Positions 35,083-44,618 of a stretch of DNA of 59,155 nucleotides are shown piece after piece. This DNA comes from Verrucomicrobiota bacterium (GTDB lineage: Bacteria > Verrucomicrobiota > Verrucomicrobiia > Opitutales > Opitutaceae). The stretch is from the NCBI GenBank assembly GCA_028293565.1, contig JAQGON010000095.1, positions 1 to 59,155 on the forward strand, read 5' to 3'. The number at the start of each line of letters is the position of its first letter. Within the stretch, counting starts at the first letter, position 1. The notes under the pieces are model-generated. The model saw nothing but the letters and a program-made list of their open reading frames with translations, was not told the DNA's origin and ran no database searches. The translations under genes and the position numbers were made by a program.

Positions 35083-36282
35083 ATGTTGTCCGCCGCGAGG
35101 CTCGCTCAACTCCGCGCGGTTTACCGCGCGGACCTGCTCGAAAGCTGCATTCCATTCTGGCTCCGACACGGCGTCGACCACCTGCATGGCGGGATGCTCA
35201 CCGGGCTCGCCGAGGACGGGACGCTGATCGACTCGGACAAGGCGGTGTGGCTCCAGGGGCGCTCCGTGTGGACGTTTGCCACGCTCTACAACACCGTCGA
35301 GGCGAAGCCGGAGTGGCTGGCGACGGCGGAGAGCTGCCTGCAGTTCATCGAGCGGTGCTGCCACGGCGAAAACGACAAGCTCTATTTCTCGGTGACGCGC
35401 GAGGGTCGTCCGCTCCGCATGCGCCGCTACGTTTTCAGCGAATGCTTCGCGGCGATCGGCAGCGCCGCGCTCTCGCGGGCGACCCGGAATCCGGCGCTGG
35501 CGGCGAAGGCGATCGGGTATTTCGCGACTTATCTCCGTCACAGCTTCACTCCAGGGGTGATGCCGCCCAAAACGGATCCCGCGGTGCGTCCCCAGAAGGG
35601 TCTCGCGTCCCAGATGATTGCGATCGCGACGGCGCAGGAGTTGCGCGCCAACCTGGGTGACGTGACGGTGGACGGCCGCCCGTGCTCCGAATGGATCGAG
35701 CGCTCGATCGCGGAAATCGAACGGGATTTCTTCAAGCCGCAGCTCGGCGCGTTGATGGAAACGGTCGGGCCGGACGGGGAAGTCATCGATCACTTCGACG
35801 GCCGGCTCCTCAATCCCGGCCACGCGATCGAGTGCGCCTGGTTCATCCTGCACGAGGCCAAGCACCGCGCCGATCCGCGGCTGGTGCGGCTCGGGTGCGG
35901 CATCCTCGACTGCATGTGGGAGCGCGGATGGGACCGGGAGCACGGCGGGCTTTTTTATTTCACGGACGTGCGCGGGCTGCCGGTGCAGGAGTACTGGGCG
36001 CAGATGAAATTCTGGTGGCCGCACAACGAGGCGGAGATTGCGACGCTGCTCGCGTGGCAGATGACGCGGGATCCGAAGTACGCGCGCTGGCATGGCGAGG
36101 TCCACGAGTGGTCGCATCGCGTTTTCGCCGATCCGCGGCACGGGGAGTGGTTCGGGTACGCGCACCGCGACGGACAAATCTCGACCCGCCTGAAAGGCAA
36201 CCTGTGGAAGGGACCGTTTCATCTCCCCCGGATGCAGTGGTACTGCGGCCGTCTGGTCGAGGAGCTGATCGCTTCGCAGTGA
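35083..36282 (+). CDS. N-acylglucosamine 2-epimerase (AGE) family protein
   Basis: A 399-residue (alpha/alpha)6-barrel protein. It starts MLSAARLAQLRAVYRADLLESCIPFW, and carries the family blocks DKAVWLQGRSVWTFATLYN, RRYVFSECFAAIG, LNPGHAIECAWFILHEA, WDREHGGLFYF, EYWAQMKFWWPHNEAEIA and FGYAHRDG. The conserved histidines in NPGHAIE and WWPHNE match the catalytic pair. Members epimerise GlcNAc or free sugars such as cellobiose and mannose at C2. The start was set at ATG 35083 because family similarity begins there. It is probably expressed with, or near, the sugar porter. Confidence 0.87.
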   Translation: MLSAARLAQLRAVYRADLLESCIPFWLRHGVDHLHGGMLTGLAEDGTLIDSDKAVWLQGRSVWTFATLYNTVEAKPEWLATAESCLQFIERCCHGENDKLYFSVTREGRPLRMRRYVFSECFAAIGSAALSRATRNPALAAKAIGYFATYLRHSFTPGVMPPKTDPAVRPQKGLASQMIAIATAQELRANLGDVTVDGRPCSEWIERSIAEIERDFFKPQLGALMETVGPDGEVIDHFDGRLLNPGHAIECAWFILHEAKHRADPRLVRLGCGILDCMWERGWDREHGGLFYFTDVRGLPVQEYWAQMKFWWPHNEAEIATLLAWQMTRDPKYARWHGEVHEWSHRVFADPRHGEWFGYAHRDGQISTRLKGNLWKGPFHLPRMQWYCGRLVEELIASQ

Positions 36283-36316
36283 CCGCGGAAAACCAGAGCC
36301 GGGGAAGGGCCGCGAA

Positions 36317-37093
36317 CTAGTCGCGCAGATCTGCCGCGTCGACGAATCCTCTATTTCGCAAAAACGCCATGAACTCCTGCGCCACGAATTGATGCGCTTG
36401 CGGCGTGAGGTGAACGCCGTCCCGGAGGATCCAACGTTCCGGTCCGGTCGCAGTGATTTTTTTGCGCAGGAGCAGATCCAGGTCAAAGAGAGGATACCCC
36501 ATGCGACGGGCGACGGCGCGCGTGCGCTGGCGATACTCCTCCACGCATTGATCGAGCCCGCCCCAACGGGCATAGTAGGAGTCGCCGTGAAATGCGTGCC
36601 ACGCATTGATGACCGGAGGAAAGGTTACCAGCACGGGCTTGCCGCCGCGTTCCTTCACAAGCCGGCAGATCGTGAGGAGGTTGAGCTCGAATTGCTCGAC
36701 GCTGACATGCCGGGCATCGTGGGTGGCGTCGTTTCCGCCGAACTCGATCGCAACCACACCGGGGAGATGCGGGTACACGTCGCGCTCGATCCGCTTCATG
36801 CCCTCGGCGGAAGTGTTGGCATTCCCGCCCGCGTTGAAAACCGAAACTCCGGGACGACCTGGACCGTCCTCGGCCTGCATGCGGTGCGCGAGAAGCTCAA
36901 CCCAGCCCTCGCCGACGGGAACGGCGTAACCACGGGTGATGGAATCGCCGAATGCGACGAGGTTTTCAGGAAACGCTTGCTTCGGGGTTCGCAGATGACA
37001 GCCGGCGGAAACGACGAGCATGCCGGCGAGCGCCGCGCACCAGACGAGGCGCGGCGATTTCGCACCGGGTGAAATGGGGCGGTCGCGAATCAT
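36317..37093 (-). CDS. SGNH/GDSL hydrolase, probable lipoprotein
   Basis: A 258-residue protein. A hydrophobic segment followed by VSAGC (cysteine near 32) looks like a lipobox, so the protein is probably lipid-anchored outside the inner membrane. SGNH blocks follow: FGDSITRGY (Ser), NAGGNANTS (Gly), EFGGNDATHD (Asn) and RDGVHLTPQAH (Asp/His). It removes acyl groups, probably acetyl esters from a polysaccharide or oligosaccharide. Its ATG overlaps the upstream GH-A gene stop as ATGA (37090-37093), so it is the last gene of that operon. It converges with the AGE-type gene. Confidence 0.85.
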   Translation of the reverse strand: MIRDRPISPGAKSPRLVWCAALAGMLVVSAGCHLRTPKQAFPENLVAFGDSITRGYAVPVGEGWVELLAHRMQAEDGPGRPGVSVFNAGGNANTSAEGMKRIERDVYPHLPGVVAIEFGGNDATHDARHVSVEQFELNLLTICRLVKERGGKPVLVTFPPVINAWHAFHGDSYYARWGGLDQCVEEYRQRTRAVARRMGYPLFDLDLLLRKKITATGPERWILRDGVHLTPQAHQFVAQEFMAFLRNRGFVDAADLRD

Positions 37094-39888
37094 TGGGCGA
37101 CCAGGCCGCATTGCTGCGCCAGTTGCTGGGCCGTAAGCGTCCGGCTCGTAATATAAATGGGCGATCCGGAGAGTCGCACGACTTTGCCGGCGAGCGGGGC
37201 GCCGCAAATATCGGCGGCGGCCGCCGCCGAGGGAAGCTTCAGCCCCCAATTTTTTCCTGAGGCCGGACCCGCGTCCCACGCGATCAGGACGGCTTGGTTG
37301 TCGCCTGCGAAAGCGTAGCCGCGCACTGTGGTCGTCGCGTGACGCTCCCCTTCCTCCGGGATGACCCACGGCGTTGAAAACACGGGCTTGGGCCCGAGCA
37401 TTCGCGCCATGGCCGACGAGGCCACGTAGGTTTTCCTAGGCATGGCGTCGGGACCGATGAAGACATTCTCGACATCGCGGCGTGCGTCATTGGCGTCGCC
37501 GGTGACCGGTTCATGCCAGAAGATCTTTTCCACGCCGTGGGCGAGCATGATGGTCGAAAAACGAACGAGGTAGTCGCCGCACTGCTGCTCGCTCATGAGC
37601 AGCCGGTTCCCGGCGAAATCCTCCGGCGCCGCCGACCATGGGAGAGACGGAAATTCGTCGAGGCCATAATATCCGGCCTCCGTCGCCCAGATCGGTTTGG
37701 TTGTGCCGCTTTCCTTCATTGCGCGGTGAATGCGCTCCATGTCGGGGACAAATGTCTCCGGCGCCCGGACGCCGGCGTACGGGTGAAGGTTGAGGATGTC
37801 CACATAGGCGAGGCCGCCGGCCTTGATGAATTCGTCGCCGAAGGGAATTTCCGACTGGATGGCGATCCCGCCGATGACCTTCGCGCCGGGATTGGCCGAC
37901 CGGATCGCCGCGCTCGCTCCCTTGAGCAGCGAAAGGTAGGTGCCGACGGTGTAGTTTCCTTTTTTCGGCAGGCAGAAATCGGGCACCCACAGCGGTTCGT
38001 TCAGAAATTCCCAATAGCCGACCGAACTCTTGTAGTGCGCCGCCGCCTTCGCGACGAAGTCGAACAAAAGCTTCGGCTCCCTCGGCGCATAGGCCAGGCG
38101 GTACCAGAGCCGATTGGGCACGGACGCGGGCGCTTCGGATGCCCAGGCGGTCGACGGATTGGAGGGAAGCAGGCTCAGGATGTTCATCCCGGCGTCCTGG
38201 AGGCGCGCAATGTGCGGATCAATCGTTGCGAACGAGAGCTTGCCGGGCTCGGGCTCCGCCCACTCCCAGTTCACCGACCAGTCGCGCACCCAGGTAATGC
38301 CGGCCAGCTTGATTTGCCGGCAGGCTTCCGCCGTGGTCGGGCCGTGGTTCAAGCCGAACGGTGAGTCGGCATGGGCGTAGGGTTCGATCACTGCCAGCGG
38401 CAGGGTGCGGGAGTGTCCGCGACCCCCGGCCACCCACGAAAACCGGACGCGAAAAAACCCGGCGGAAAGCTGCAGCGGAACCGGCTGGTTGATCCTTCCG
38501 TGCGCCGGAACCGTGAGGGAAATATTCAGTGCGGGGAGCGGACGGTCCCAATAGTCCGTGAGCCGAACACTCACCATGACGTTCACCGGCGCGGCCGACA
38601 CATTGCTGCCGGACACATTGATCACGACCGGCGCGCCGGCGGAATAGACGTTGCCATATCGCCCGGAGTTGAAGCCCAGCGTCACGGGCTCGTTTGCCTC
38701 GAAGGGTGTCGCCGTTTCCCCGGCTTCGAGCTGGACCGCATCCGCCCTGAAGGTAACGGGCGTCGATGGAGAAATCTTGCTCACATCGGGTCCCACCGCG
38801 ACGAAGACGCCGTCGTCAGGGGCGACGACCGTGTACGAATAGCGCTGCCAGTTTTCGGTCAGCACCACTTCTTTGGTCATTGGCTGAACGTTCTTTCGCG
38901 CGTCGCCGTTAAAATTGAACTGCAAGACTCCCGTGATGCCGGGCCGGTCGGAGCGCATGTCGGCGGACAACGTGTAAGGGCGGCCCTTTTCGACTTCGAT
39001 CCATCCACGATTGGCGGTGAGCAACCTCGATTGCGCGAGCTGTTCCGGCGGCCAGCAGTCGAAATAGCTCTGCGGGGTCGAGCCCGCTCCCAAGGTCAGA
39101 CGATACGACTGCGTTCCGTCGGATGCCGGACCCGCTTCCACGCTGCCGTACAGGCCGGCGATATTCCCCCCGAACCTGAGCGGTTTCCCGAGAGACAACC
39201 ACCCATCGGCGCCGCACTCGAAAGAGCCGTTCGGCACGAGGTTCTTGCTGCCGAGGGCCGGCAGCCGCGGTTGAAATTTTGGCACGGCGGTCTCCGCCCG
39301 CGATGCCGAGTCGCCGCCCGCGAGGGAGACATCGTCGAGCCAGAGGGTGCCTTTCGAAGCGAACGTGAAGGTCAGCTTGAAATTCTCCGGGAGCACGTCG
39401 GCGGTCGTCATGAACTCGAGGCGATATTTCCGCCACTCGCTCGTCGGAGAGACCGTCGCGGCGAGCGGGGGCGGCCCCGATGCCTCTACGTCGTCAATTC
39501 GTACCTGCAGGCTCTCGTTCGCGGTTCCCAGGGCTTTGGCCTGGAAAGTGAGAGTGTATTTCTGGCGCGCATACAGGGCGATGCCCCGCTGAAATGCTTC
39601 GACGTGGATCGCGCCAGTGACGCGGCTGGCTGGTGCCGGATCCAGCGTGCGCTCGATTTTCAACGCGTGGGCGCTGTCGGGGCCTTCGTCGATCGACCAT
39701 GTCGCGGCGGCTCGGTTGTTTTCGTCCTCGGTCCGGCTCCAGCCTGCGGGAAAGTTATGGACCATCTGCTCGAACGAGCCGTTGGTCACAAGTTCCTGCG
39801 CGGCCACGCCCGTGAGGCAGGCGAAAAGATTCAGGATCGAAACGGCGAGAAGCCGCCGCATGCGCGTCACTTGATTTATTTGGTCCAT
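37090..39888 (-). CDS. Secreted clan GH-A glycosidase with N-terminal carbohydrate-binding domains (copy 1)
   Basis: A 932-residue protein with a signal peptide (LLAVSILNLFACLTGVAAQ). Two CBM4/9-like sandwich domains start at ELVTNGSFEQM and at NLVPNGSFECG. A linker sandwich follows, then a TIM barrel (SPFGLNHGPTTAEACRQIKLAGITWVRDW). E631 (WEFLNEPLW) is the acid/base and E737 (IWATEAGYY) the nucleophile, the clan GH-A pattern, closest in feel to GH39/GH5/GH30. A paralogue is at 44619-47000. ATG 39888 has AAGGGA upstream; ATG 39861 is also possible. The 186 bp between it and the GH127-like gene contain nothing obvious. Confidence 0.85.
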   Translation of the reverse strand: MDQINQVTRMRRLLAVSILNLFACLTGVAAQELVTNGSFEQMVHNFPAGWSRTEDENNRAAATWSIDEGPDSAHALKIERTLDPAPASRVTGAIHVEAFQRGIALYARQKYTLTFQAKALGTANESLQVRIDDVEASGPPPLAATVSPTSEWRKYRLEFMTTADVLPENFKLTFTFASKGTLWLDDVSLAGGDSASRAETAVPKFQPRLPALGSKNLVPNGSFECGADGWLSLGKPLRFGGNIAGLYGSVEAGPASDGTQSYRLTLGAGSTPQSYFDCWPPEQLAQSRLLTANRGWIEVEKGRPYTLSADMRSDRPGITGVLQFNFNGDARKNVQPMTKEVVLTENWQRYSYTVVAPDDGVFVAVGPDVSKISPSTPVTFRADAVQLEAGETATPFEANEPVTLGFNSGRYGNVYSAGAPVVINVSGSNVSAAPVNVMVSVRLTDYWDRPLPALNISLTVPAHGRINQPVPLQLSAGFFRVRFSWVAGGRGHSRTLPLAVIEPYAHADSPFGLNHGPTTAEACRQIKLAGITWVRDWSVNWEWAEPEPGKLSFATIDPHIARLQDAGMNILSLLPSNPSTAWASEAPASVPNRLWYRLAYAPREPKLLFDFVAKAAAHYKSSVGYWEFLNEPLWVPDFCLPKKGNYTVGTYLSLLKGASAAIRSANPGAKVIGGIAIQSEIPFGDEFIKAGGLAYVDILNLHPYAGVRAPETFVPDMERIHRAMKESGTTKPIWATEAGYYGLDEFPSLPWSAAPEDFAGNRLLMSEQQCGDYLVRFSTIMLAHGVEKIFWHEPVTGDANDARRDVENVFIGPDAMPRKTYVASSAMARMLGPKPVFSTPWVIPEEGERHATTTVRGYAFAGDNQAVLIAWDAGPASGKNWGLKLPSAAAAADICGAPLAGKVVRLSGSPIYITSRTLTAQQLAQQCGLVAQ

Positions 39889-40074
39889 AGCAGGTCCCTT
39901 TCGTGAATCTCCTCGATGTGTTTCTCCGCCCGAGCGATCGCCGGCAGGTTGTTCGCGGGTGAATCGAGGCAGAAAGAAACGGCGGAGACATCGTCGCGCC
40001 GCACGCGCGAGACGAATGACGCTGGACAGCGGCGGAAGAAGGCGGAGGAGAGCGAGCGGCTGCTTCATGAAGGA

Positions 40075-43000
40075 TTATCGAGCGCGCGGTGCCGCGGCCC
40101 CGCGGGCCGGCTGCAATTCGAACCATGAGCGGTACTCGTCGCCAAAAATTCCGGCGCTCGAAAAGTCACAAACGACGATTCGCCGGCCGTCTCCGTCGGT
40201 CAGGCGCGCGAGCACCCATGGGCCTGCGCCTTCCGGCAGGGCGATCGGGTCCATGGTAATTCCCCGCGGGTTGAGTGGGCCCGAATACGGGACGTGCTCG
40301 CCGGCATACCGGCCATCGCTGGCGAAGAGCAAGGGCCCGCGGAAGACGCAGACTTTTCCCGCGTAATCTTCGCGGCCAGCCTCGACGCGAGGGGTGAAAT
40401 CCAGTTCGAGTCCAATCTCATCACCCGCAGTCCACCGCCGACGAATCGAAGCGTAATTTCCTGCCGCCGGTTCCGGAAGCTGCCGGCCGTTCAGCGTCAG
40501 GCGCGTCCGGATCGACCACGACGGGATGCGGAGCAAGAGGGTGAATGTTTCGGAATCGCGGACCCCCACCTTCAGGCGGATTGCTCCGTGCGCAGGATAA
40601 TCGGTGACCTGCTCGAGGCTGACCCTGTTGCCCGAAGGAAGTTCGGCCGCGATTTTCGAAGGCCCGTAGAAATTCAGCGCCAGCCCGTCGCCGTGCCGCA
40701 TCACCGCCCAGTTGGCGAGGTTGCCGATGGCGCGGGCGGCATTCGTCGAACAGCAGCTCAGCTCGGCTCCATCGGACGGGCCCTGCCGCAGGACGTTGAA
40801 CTGCCTCAGTCCGTCGGGCGGCGTGTTGTATGTCGAGCATGTCCCGTCGGATGGAATCGAGCCGAGCGCACTGTTCAGCGTGCTCCATTCAAGTTCGTCG
40901 GCGGCGGACGATTCACCGGAGATCCGCAGCATGTCCGTGGACAGGAGCGTCCATGCCACCGTGCAACACGTCTCGATGGTGCCGCGGTTGAGGGGCGTGC
41001 CCAGCAATCCCTCGTTGGTCGAGAAGCCACCCGTGGTGTGCCGTTCCGTGTTTCTCAACGTCCGCCAAAGATGCTCGAAATCGTCCCGGTAATCCGTTTC
41101 GCCCGTGAGCCAGTGCATTTCGGAAAGAGCCATGAGGTTGTGCACGCCCTCCCAGCGGCGCACCGGGAAGGCCGTGATCGGTGCGCGCTCCTGCCCGAGG
41201 CGGTGGTAGGCCACGCCGCCCGGCTCATTCCAAGCTTCGTGAATCACGTAGCTGGCGAAGTCGCGGTATCGGACATCGCCCGTCGCGCGGCAGAGCCGGA
41301 CGATGGCATGGCTCACCGCCTCGTTCGCACCGCCGTTCTTGGGCAGCGTCGCGCCGGCGGGCCCGTAGATTCGAAGGACCAGGTCGCCGATCTTTCGCGC
41401 CGCTTCGAGCGCGGCCCGATCACCGGTGTCCTCATGATAATCCAGCAATCCGATCAGCACCGCGTAGTGATTCCACAGCGCCAGATATTCCTCGGGCCCT
41501 TCGAATGGGCCCAGATAACCATCGGCGCGCTGCGTTGCGATCAGCTCGCGGACGTAGGCATCGATCTGGGTCTTCAACTCGGGATTGCGGGACAATCGCC
41601 AGACGAGCTGCGCCGAACTCAGGTATTGTCCCGGAAAAACCCCCGCCCAAGGCGGGACGTTTTTTTCCGGTCGTTCCCGCAGCATGCGAAGCAGGCCGGG
41701 ATTCCGCCGCGTGAATTCGACCATGTAGCGTCCGAGCCGTTCGACGCGTCCGCCAAGAAAACCGCCGAGCTCGATCGTCAACCCCGCCGGGCGTTGAAGT
41801 TTCGGGGCGATTCGTTCGGTGGGGATCGGCTTCCGGTTCGACACGTCGATCCGGCGGAACGAGAGCCGGCGCAATTCCCGCGCGCGCGTTTCGCCTTGTG
41901 GGGATTTAGCGGCGACCGTCCACCGGACGTCGCTCCCGCCCGCCTGCGCGGAGGTCAGGGTCAGGCCAAGGTTCAGCCCCGCCGGAAGACGCGCGAGCGG
42001 TCTCCCGCCATGCGCGTCCGTGAAGAGCAGCACTTCGTAATTTTCCGCGCCCAGCGCCGGCAGCCAGGACAGCGTCACGCCGCCGGGCTTATACGATTCG
42101 GCACCGTCGACCGGACCGATCAGCTGCGGCGGCGGGAGCGGGACCAATCGGCCGCTGGCTTGTTCGAGCGGTCCTGTCGCGACCAGCGGATTGGGGTCGC
42201 TCAAATTCAGCGCCGTGGCTTCGAGCCAGGCCGGCGACAGCTCGCCGCGCATGCCGCGGAGGTCCTCGATGTCGCCGCCGAACTGGGTTTCCGCTGCGTC
42301 GGAAATCCCACGGCCGATGCGAATGGTGGACAATGGCGGGCCCGGTGCGGCGGAATCATTTTTCGTCGCGACGCCATCCAACGCCAATGTCCGGGCGCCG
42401 GTATGGGCGTCATAGGAAACCACCGCCGAGTGCCAGCGCGCGGGGTCGACGCCGCCGAGCGCCAGTTCGGACCCGCCGCTGCGGACGAGGATGCGACGGC
42501 CTTCGACGATGACATCCAGGCCCGCGCCCGAAAACAACGTCATGGGGCCGGCCAGCGTCGCGCACCGAAAGCGGCAGGCCAGCGTCAATCGCGTCCCGCC
42601 GGCGGCCGCCTGAATTTCCAGGAAGCCGCGATGTTGCCGGTCGAGAGTGAGCCATGGGTGCGATTGCTCCATGATCAGGCCCGGAGTCCATCCGTTCTGG
42701 ACGACGTAGCCGGTTCGCGCGACCACGGCCCTGCGACTGGATGAATCCTTCGTCTCGCCCGCGAGCGGGAGCACGAACAAATGGGAACCGTTCCACACCT
42801 GGCCCGACGCGAGAGGCGGCGCGGCACGGTGGCCGAAATACAAATCGAATCCGCCGCTCGCGGCCCCGCCTAGGATCCGCGGGACGCGCACGGTGAAACA
42901 AATGGCGTTCGGATTCCATGACACTTTTTCCAGGGGAAGGATTTCCCCGCTCGCGCCGATGGCTCGGAGGTCGCCGCCGTCAGGCGAGGCGAGGGTGCGG

Positions 43001-43200
43001 GCGAACTGCGCGTCGGTCAGGCGCATGCGCAGGGGAAAATCCGCGAGCGTTCCTTCGATCGCGCGGGCGTCAATTGAGACATGCTGCCGGTACGGCCAAT
43101 CTCCGTTCCACCAATCCCCGGCGGGCGCTGCCGCGCCCGCCAGCGGCAAGCCGGCAAACATCAGGCACGCGCGAAAGGCGGCGGCGTGCGAATGGCTCAT
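40075..43200 (-). CDS. Secreted GH127 family protein (beta-L-arabinofuranosidase-like) with DUF2341 and LamG-like domains
   Basis: A 1041-residue protein with a signal peptide. DUF2341 (WWNGDWPYRQHVSIDA) covers about 28-150. A LamG/concanavalin-like domain follows to about 340, then a fibronectin-III-like stretch to 440. The catalytic (alpha/alpha)6 part starts near 480. E743 and C745 (TIETCC) and the pair C816-C817 (LSCCSTN) correspond to the Zn ligands and catalytic cysteine of HypBA1-type GH127 enzymes (E338, C340, C417, C418). It probably releases L-arabinofuranose or a similar sugar. It starts 12 bp after the DegT gene stop, so it belongs to the same operon. Confidence 0.85.
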   Translation of the reverse strand: MSHSHAAAFRACLMFAGLPLAGAAAPAGDWWNGDWPYRQHVSIDARAIEGTLADFPLRMRLTDAQFARTLASPDGGDLRAIGASGEILPLEKVSWNPNAICFTVRVPRILGGAASGGFDLYFGHRAAPPLASGQVWNGSHLFVLPLAGETKDSSSRRAVVARTGYVVQNGWTPGLIMEQSHPWLTLDRQHRGFLEIQAAAGGTRLTLACRFRCATLAGPMTLFSGAGLDVIVEGRRILVRSGGSELALGGVDPARWHSAVVSYDAHTGARTLALDGVATKNDSAAPGPPLSTIRIGRGISDAAETQFGGDIEDLRGMRGELSPAWLEATALNLSDPNPLVATGPLEQASGRLVPLPPPQLIGPVDGAESYKPGGVTLSWLPALGAENYEVLLFTDAHGGRPLARLPAGLNLGLTLTSAQAGGSDVRWTVAAKSPQGETRARELRRLSFRRIDVSNRKPIPTERIAPKLQRPAGLTIELGGFLGGRVERLGRYMVEFTRRNPGLLRMLRERPEKNVPPWAGVFPGQYLSSAQLVWRLSRNPELKTQIDAYVRELIATQRADGYLGPFEGPEEYLALWNHYAVLIGLLDYHEDTGDRAALEAARKIGDLVLRIYGPAGATLPKNGGANEAVSHAIVRLCRATGDVRYRDFASYVIHEAWNEPGGVAYHRLGQERAPITAFPVRRWEGVHNLMALSEMHWLTGETDYRDDFEHLWRTLRNTERHTTGGFSTNEGLLGTPLNRGTIETCCTVAWTLLSTDMLRISGESSAADELEWSTLNSALGSIPSDGTCSTYNTPPDGLRQFNVLRQGPSDGAELSCCSTNAARAIGNLANWAVMRHGDGLALNFYGPSKIAAELPSGNRVSLEQVTDYPAHGAIRLKVGVRDSETFTLLLRIPSWSIRTRLTLNGRQLPEPAAGNYASIRRRWTAGDEIGLELDFTPRVEAGREDYAGKVCVFRGPLLFASDGRYAGEHVPYSGPLNPRGITMDPIALPEGAGPWVLARLTDGDGRRIVVCDFSSAGIFGDEYRSWFELQPARGAAAPRAR

Positions 43201-43211
43201 GAGGCCGGCCT

Positions 43212-44471
43212 TTAACGGCTCAAGACCGGCTCTGCGCGCAGCGCATCCCTGATCGCACGGATCGCCGCGTCCTCATGAGCGGGAGTGAGGCAGGAGGGAA
43301 TCGGCAGCAGGACGGAGCGCTCGAAGAGGGCGTCGCTTCGCGGGCACGCGCCTTTTTGGTAGTCGTAAACGCTCTCCCGGTTTTCCGGCGACGACCACGG
43401 ATTGCCGGCGGCGGAGAGCGGAGTCTTCCTGACGAGCGAGACAATGTTCGAATAGATGTGCAGGCCGTAGTCTGCGATCCGAAACACATTGTGCAGGCCG
43501 TGTTCACGCAGCTGGGCCGACAACCGCTGCGCCGTCTCCGGATTTTCCAGCAGCATGATGATGAAAGGTCCGCAGTCGCCTTCGGCGTCCGCGAGCTTGC
43601 GAAACTTCAGTCCCGGCAGGTTGGCGAGGCCGGCCTTTATCCGCTGCTTGGATGCGCGCATCCGTCCCAGGATGGCGGGGAGTTTTTTCAACTGCACGCC
43701 GGCGACGGCGCCGCACAACTCGGTCATGCGCCGTCCCTGTCCCCACGAAAGCGCGTCATCGTCCGGCTGCGCGAGCCGGCCGTTCTTGCGGACCATCCCC
43801 ATGTCGTGCGCCGCGAACGCGCGTTCGTAGAGGCGGGCATCGTCGGTGACGAGCAGGCCGCCCTCGCCGCAGGTGATGTTCTTGTTCAGCTGCAGGCTGA
43901 AAATTCCCATCCGCCCGATTGAACCCACCTTGCGGCCACGGTAGGTGCCCCCGTTGCACTGCGCGCAGTCCTCGAGGACTGGAATTCCCCGGCGGTTGGC
44001 GATGGCCATGACCGCGTCCATGTCGCACGGCGATCCGGCCATGTGAATCGCGACGATGAGCCTGGTGCGCGCGGTAATCGCGCCCTCGAGCGAGGCGGCG
44101 CTGAGGTTGAGCGAGTCATCGACCTCGGCGAGGACGGGGATTCCGCCGACCTGGACGATGGCGCCGACGGAGGCGACCCAGAGGAAGGATGGCACGATCA
44201 CCTCGCACCCCGGCCCGATGCCGAGCGCGGTCATCGCGCAGACGAGCGCGCCGGTGCCGCTGTTGACGGCGAGGGCGTGCTTGACGCCATAGAACTCGCG
44301 CGCGGCGGCCTCAAAGTCGTCCACATGCCGCGGCGGCTTCACGCCATAGTAACGAAACAGGGATCCGTTGCGCAGGACGTCGAGCACCGCCTGCTCTTCC
44401 TTTTCGTCGATCCAGTGCACACCGGGGAATTCTTGGGGCCACTCGAGGCCGCCGGGGAGTTTTTTGTTCAT
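43212..44471 (-). CDS. DegT/DnrJ/EryC1/StrS family PLP aminotransferase
   Basis: A 419-residue protein. It has VNSGTGALVCAM near the N-terminus, the PLP-phosphate loop, VLEDCAQCNGG with the PLP-binding aspartate, and K197 (SLQLNKNITCGEGG) as Schiff-base lysine. RYYGVKPPRHVDDFE resembles scyllo-inosose and keto-sugar aminotransferases. Such enzymes make amino-sugars or amino-cyclitols, or degrade them in reverse. It is the first gene of the operon with GH127, GH-A and SGNH genes and has regulatory element A 85 bp upstream. No nucleotide-sugar gene is nearby, so catabolic use of an amino compound or keto-sugar is possible. Confidence 0.85.
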   Translation of the reverse strand: MNKKLPGGLEWPQEFPGVHWIDEKEEQAVLDVLRNGSLFRYYGVKPPRHVDDFEAAAREFYGVKHALAVNSGTGALVCAMTALGIGPGCEVIVPSFLWVASVGAIVQVGGIPVLAEVDDSLNLSAASLEGAITARTRLIVAIHMAGSPCDMDAVMAIANRRGIPVLEDCAQCNGGTYRGRKVGSIGRMGIFSLQLNKNITCGEGGLLVTDDARLYERAFAAHDMGMVRKNGRLAQPDDDALSWGQGRRMTELCGAVAGVQLKKLPAILGRMRASKQRIKAGLANLPGLKFRKLADAEGDCGPFIIMLLENPETAQRLSAQLREHGLHNVFRIADYGLHIYSNIVSLVRKTPLSAAGNPWSSPENRESVYDYQKGACPRSDALFERSVLLPIPSCLTPAHEDAAIRAIRDALRAEPVLSR

Positions 44472-44531
44472 CGTGTTCGGGGATTGGATTTAATTTGGGC
44501 CGGATCGGCCGGCCTCCGAATTCCGGAGGCG

Positions 44532-44589
44532 AGTATGGCGGCCTTTGGCGTGGCAGGCTACGCCTATGGACTCAAACAGTGGCATTATT
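44532..44589 (-). promoter_or_regulatory. Regulatory element A with -10 box, upstream of the DegT-GH127 operon
   Basis: Read toward the DegT gene, the 34-bp element at 44556-44589 has AATAATGCCACTG, then TTTGAGTCC and ATAGGCGTAGCC. After exactly 18 bp comes CATACT (44532-44537) as -10. No TTGACA-type -35 is present; the element covers that place. The predicted transcript start is about 54 bp before ATG 44471. Three further copies lie at 50506, 56893 and 58042. Confidence 0.7.
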
Positions 44590-44618
44590 TGCTCAAGCAA
44601 ATCCAGATTCGCGGTGTC

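Noticed and set aside
40294-42744. 816-codon plus-strand frame opposite the GH127-type gene
   Set aside because: Arginine- and glutamine-rich antisense translation without domain features; the opposite strand encodes a complete enzyme.
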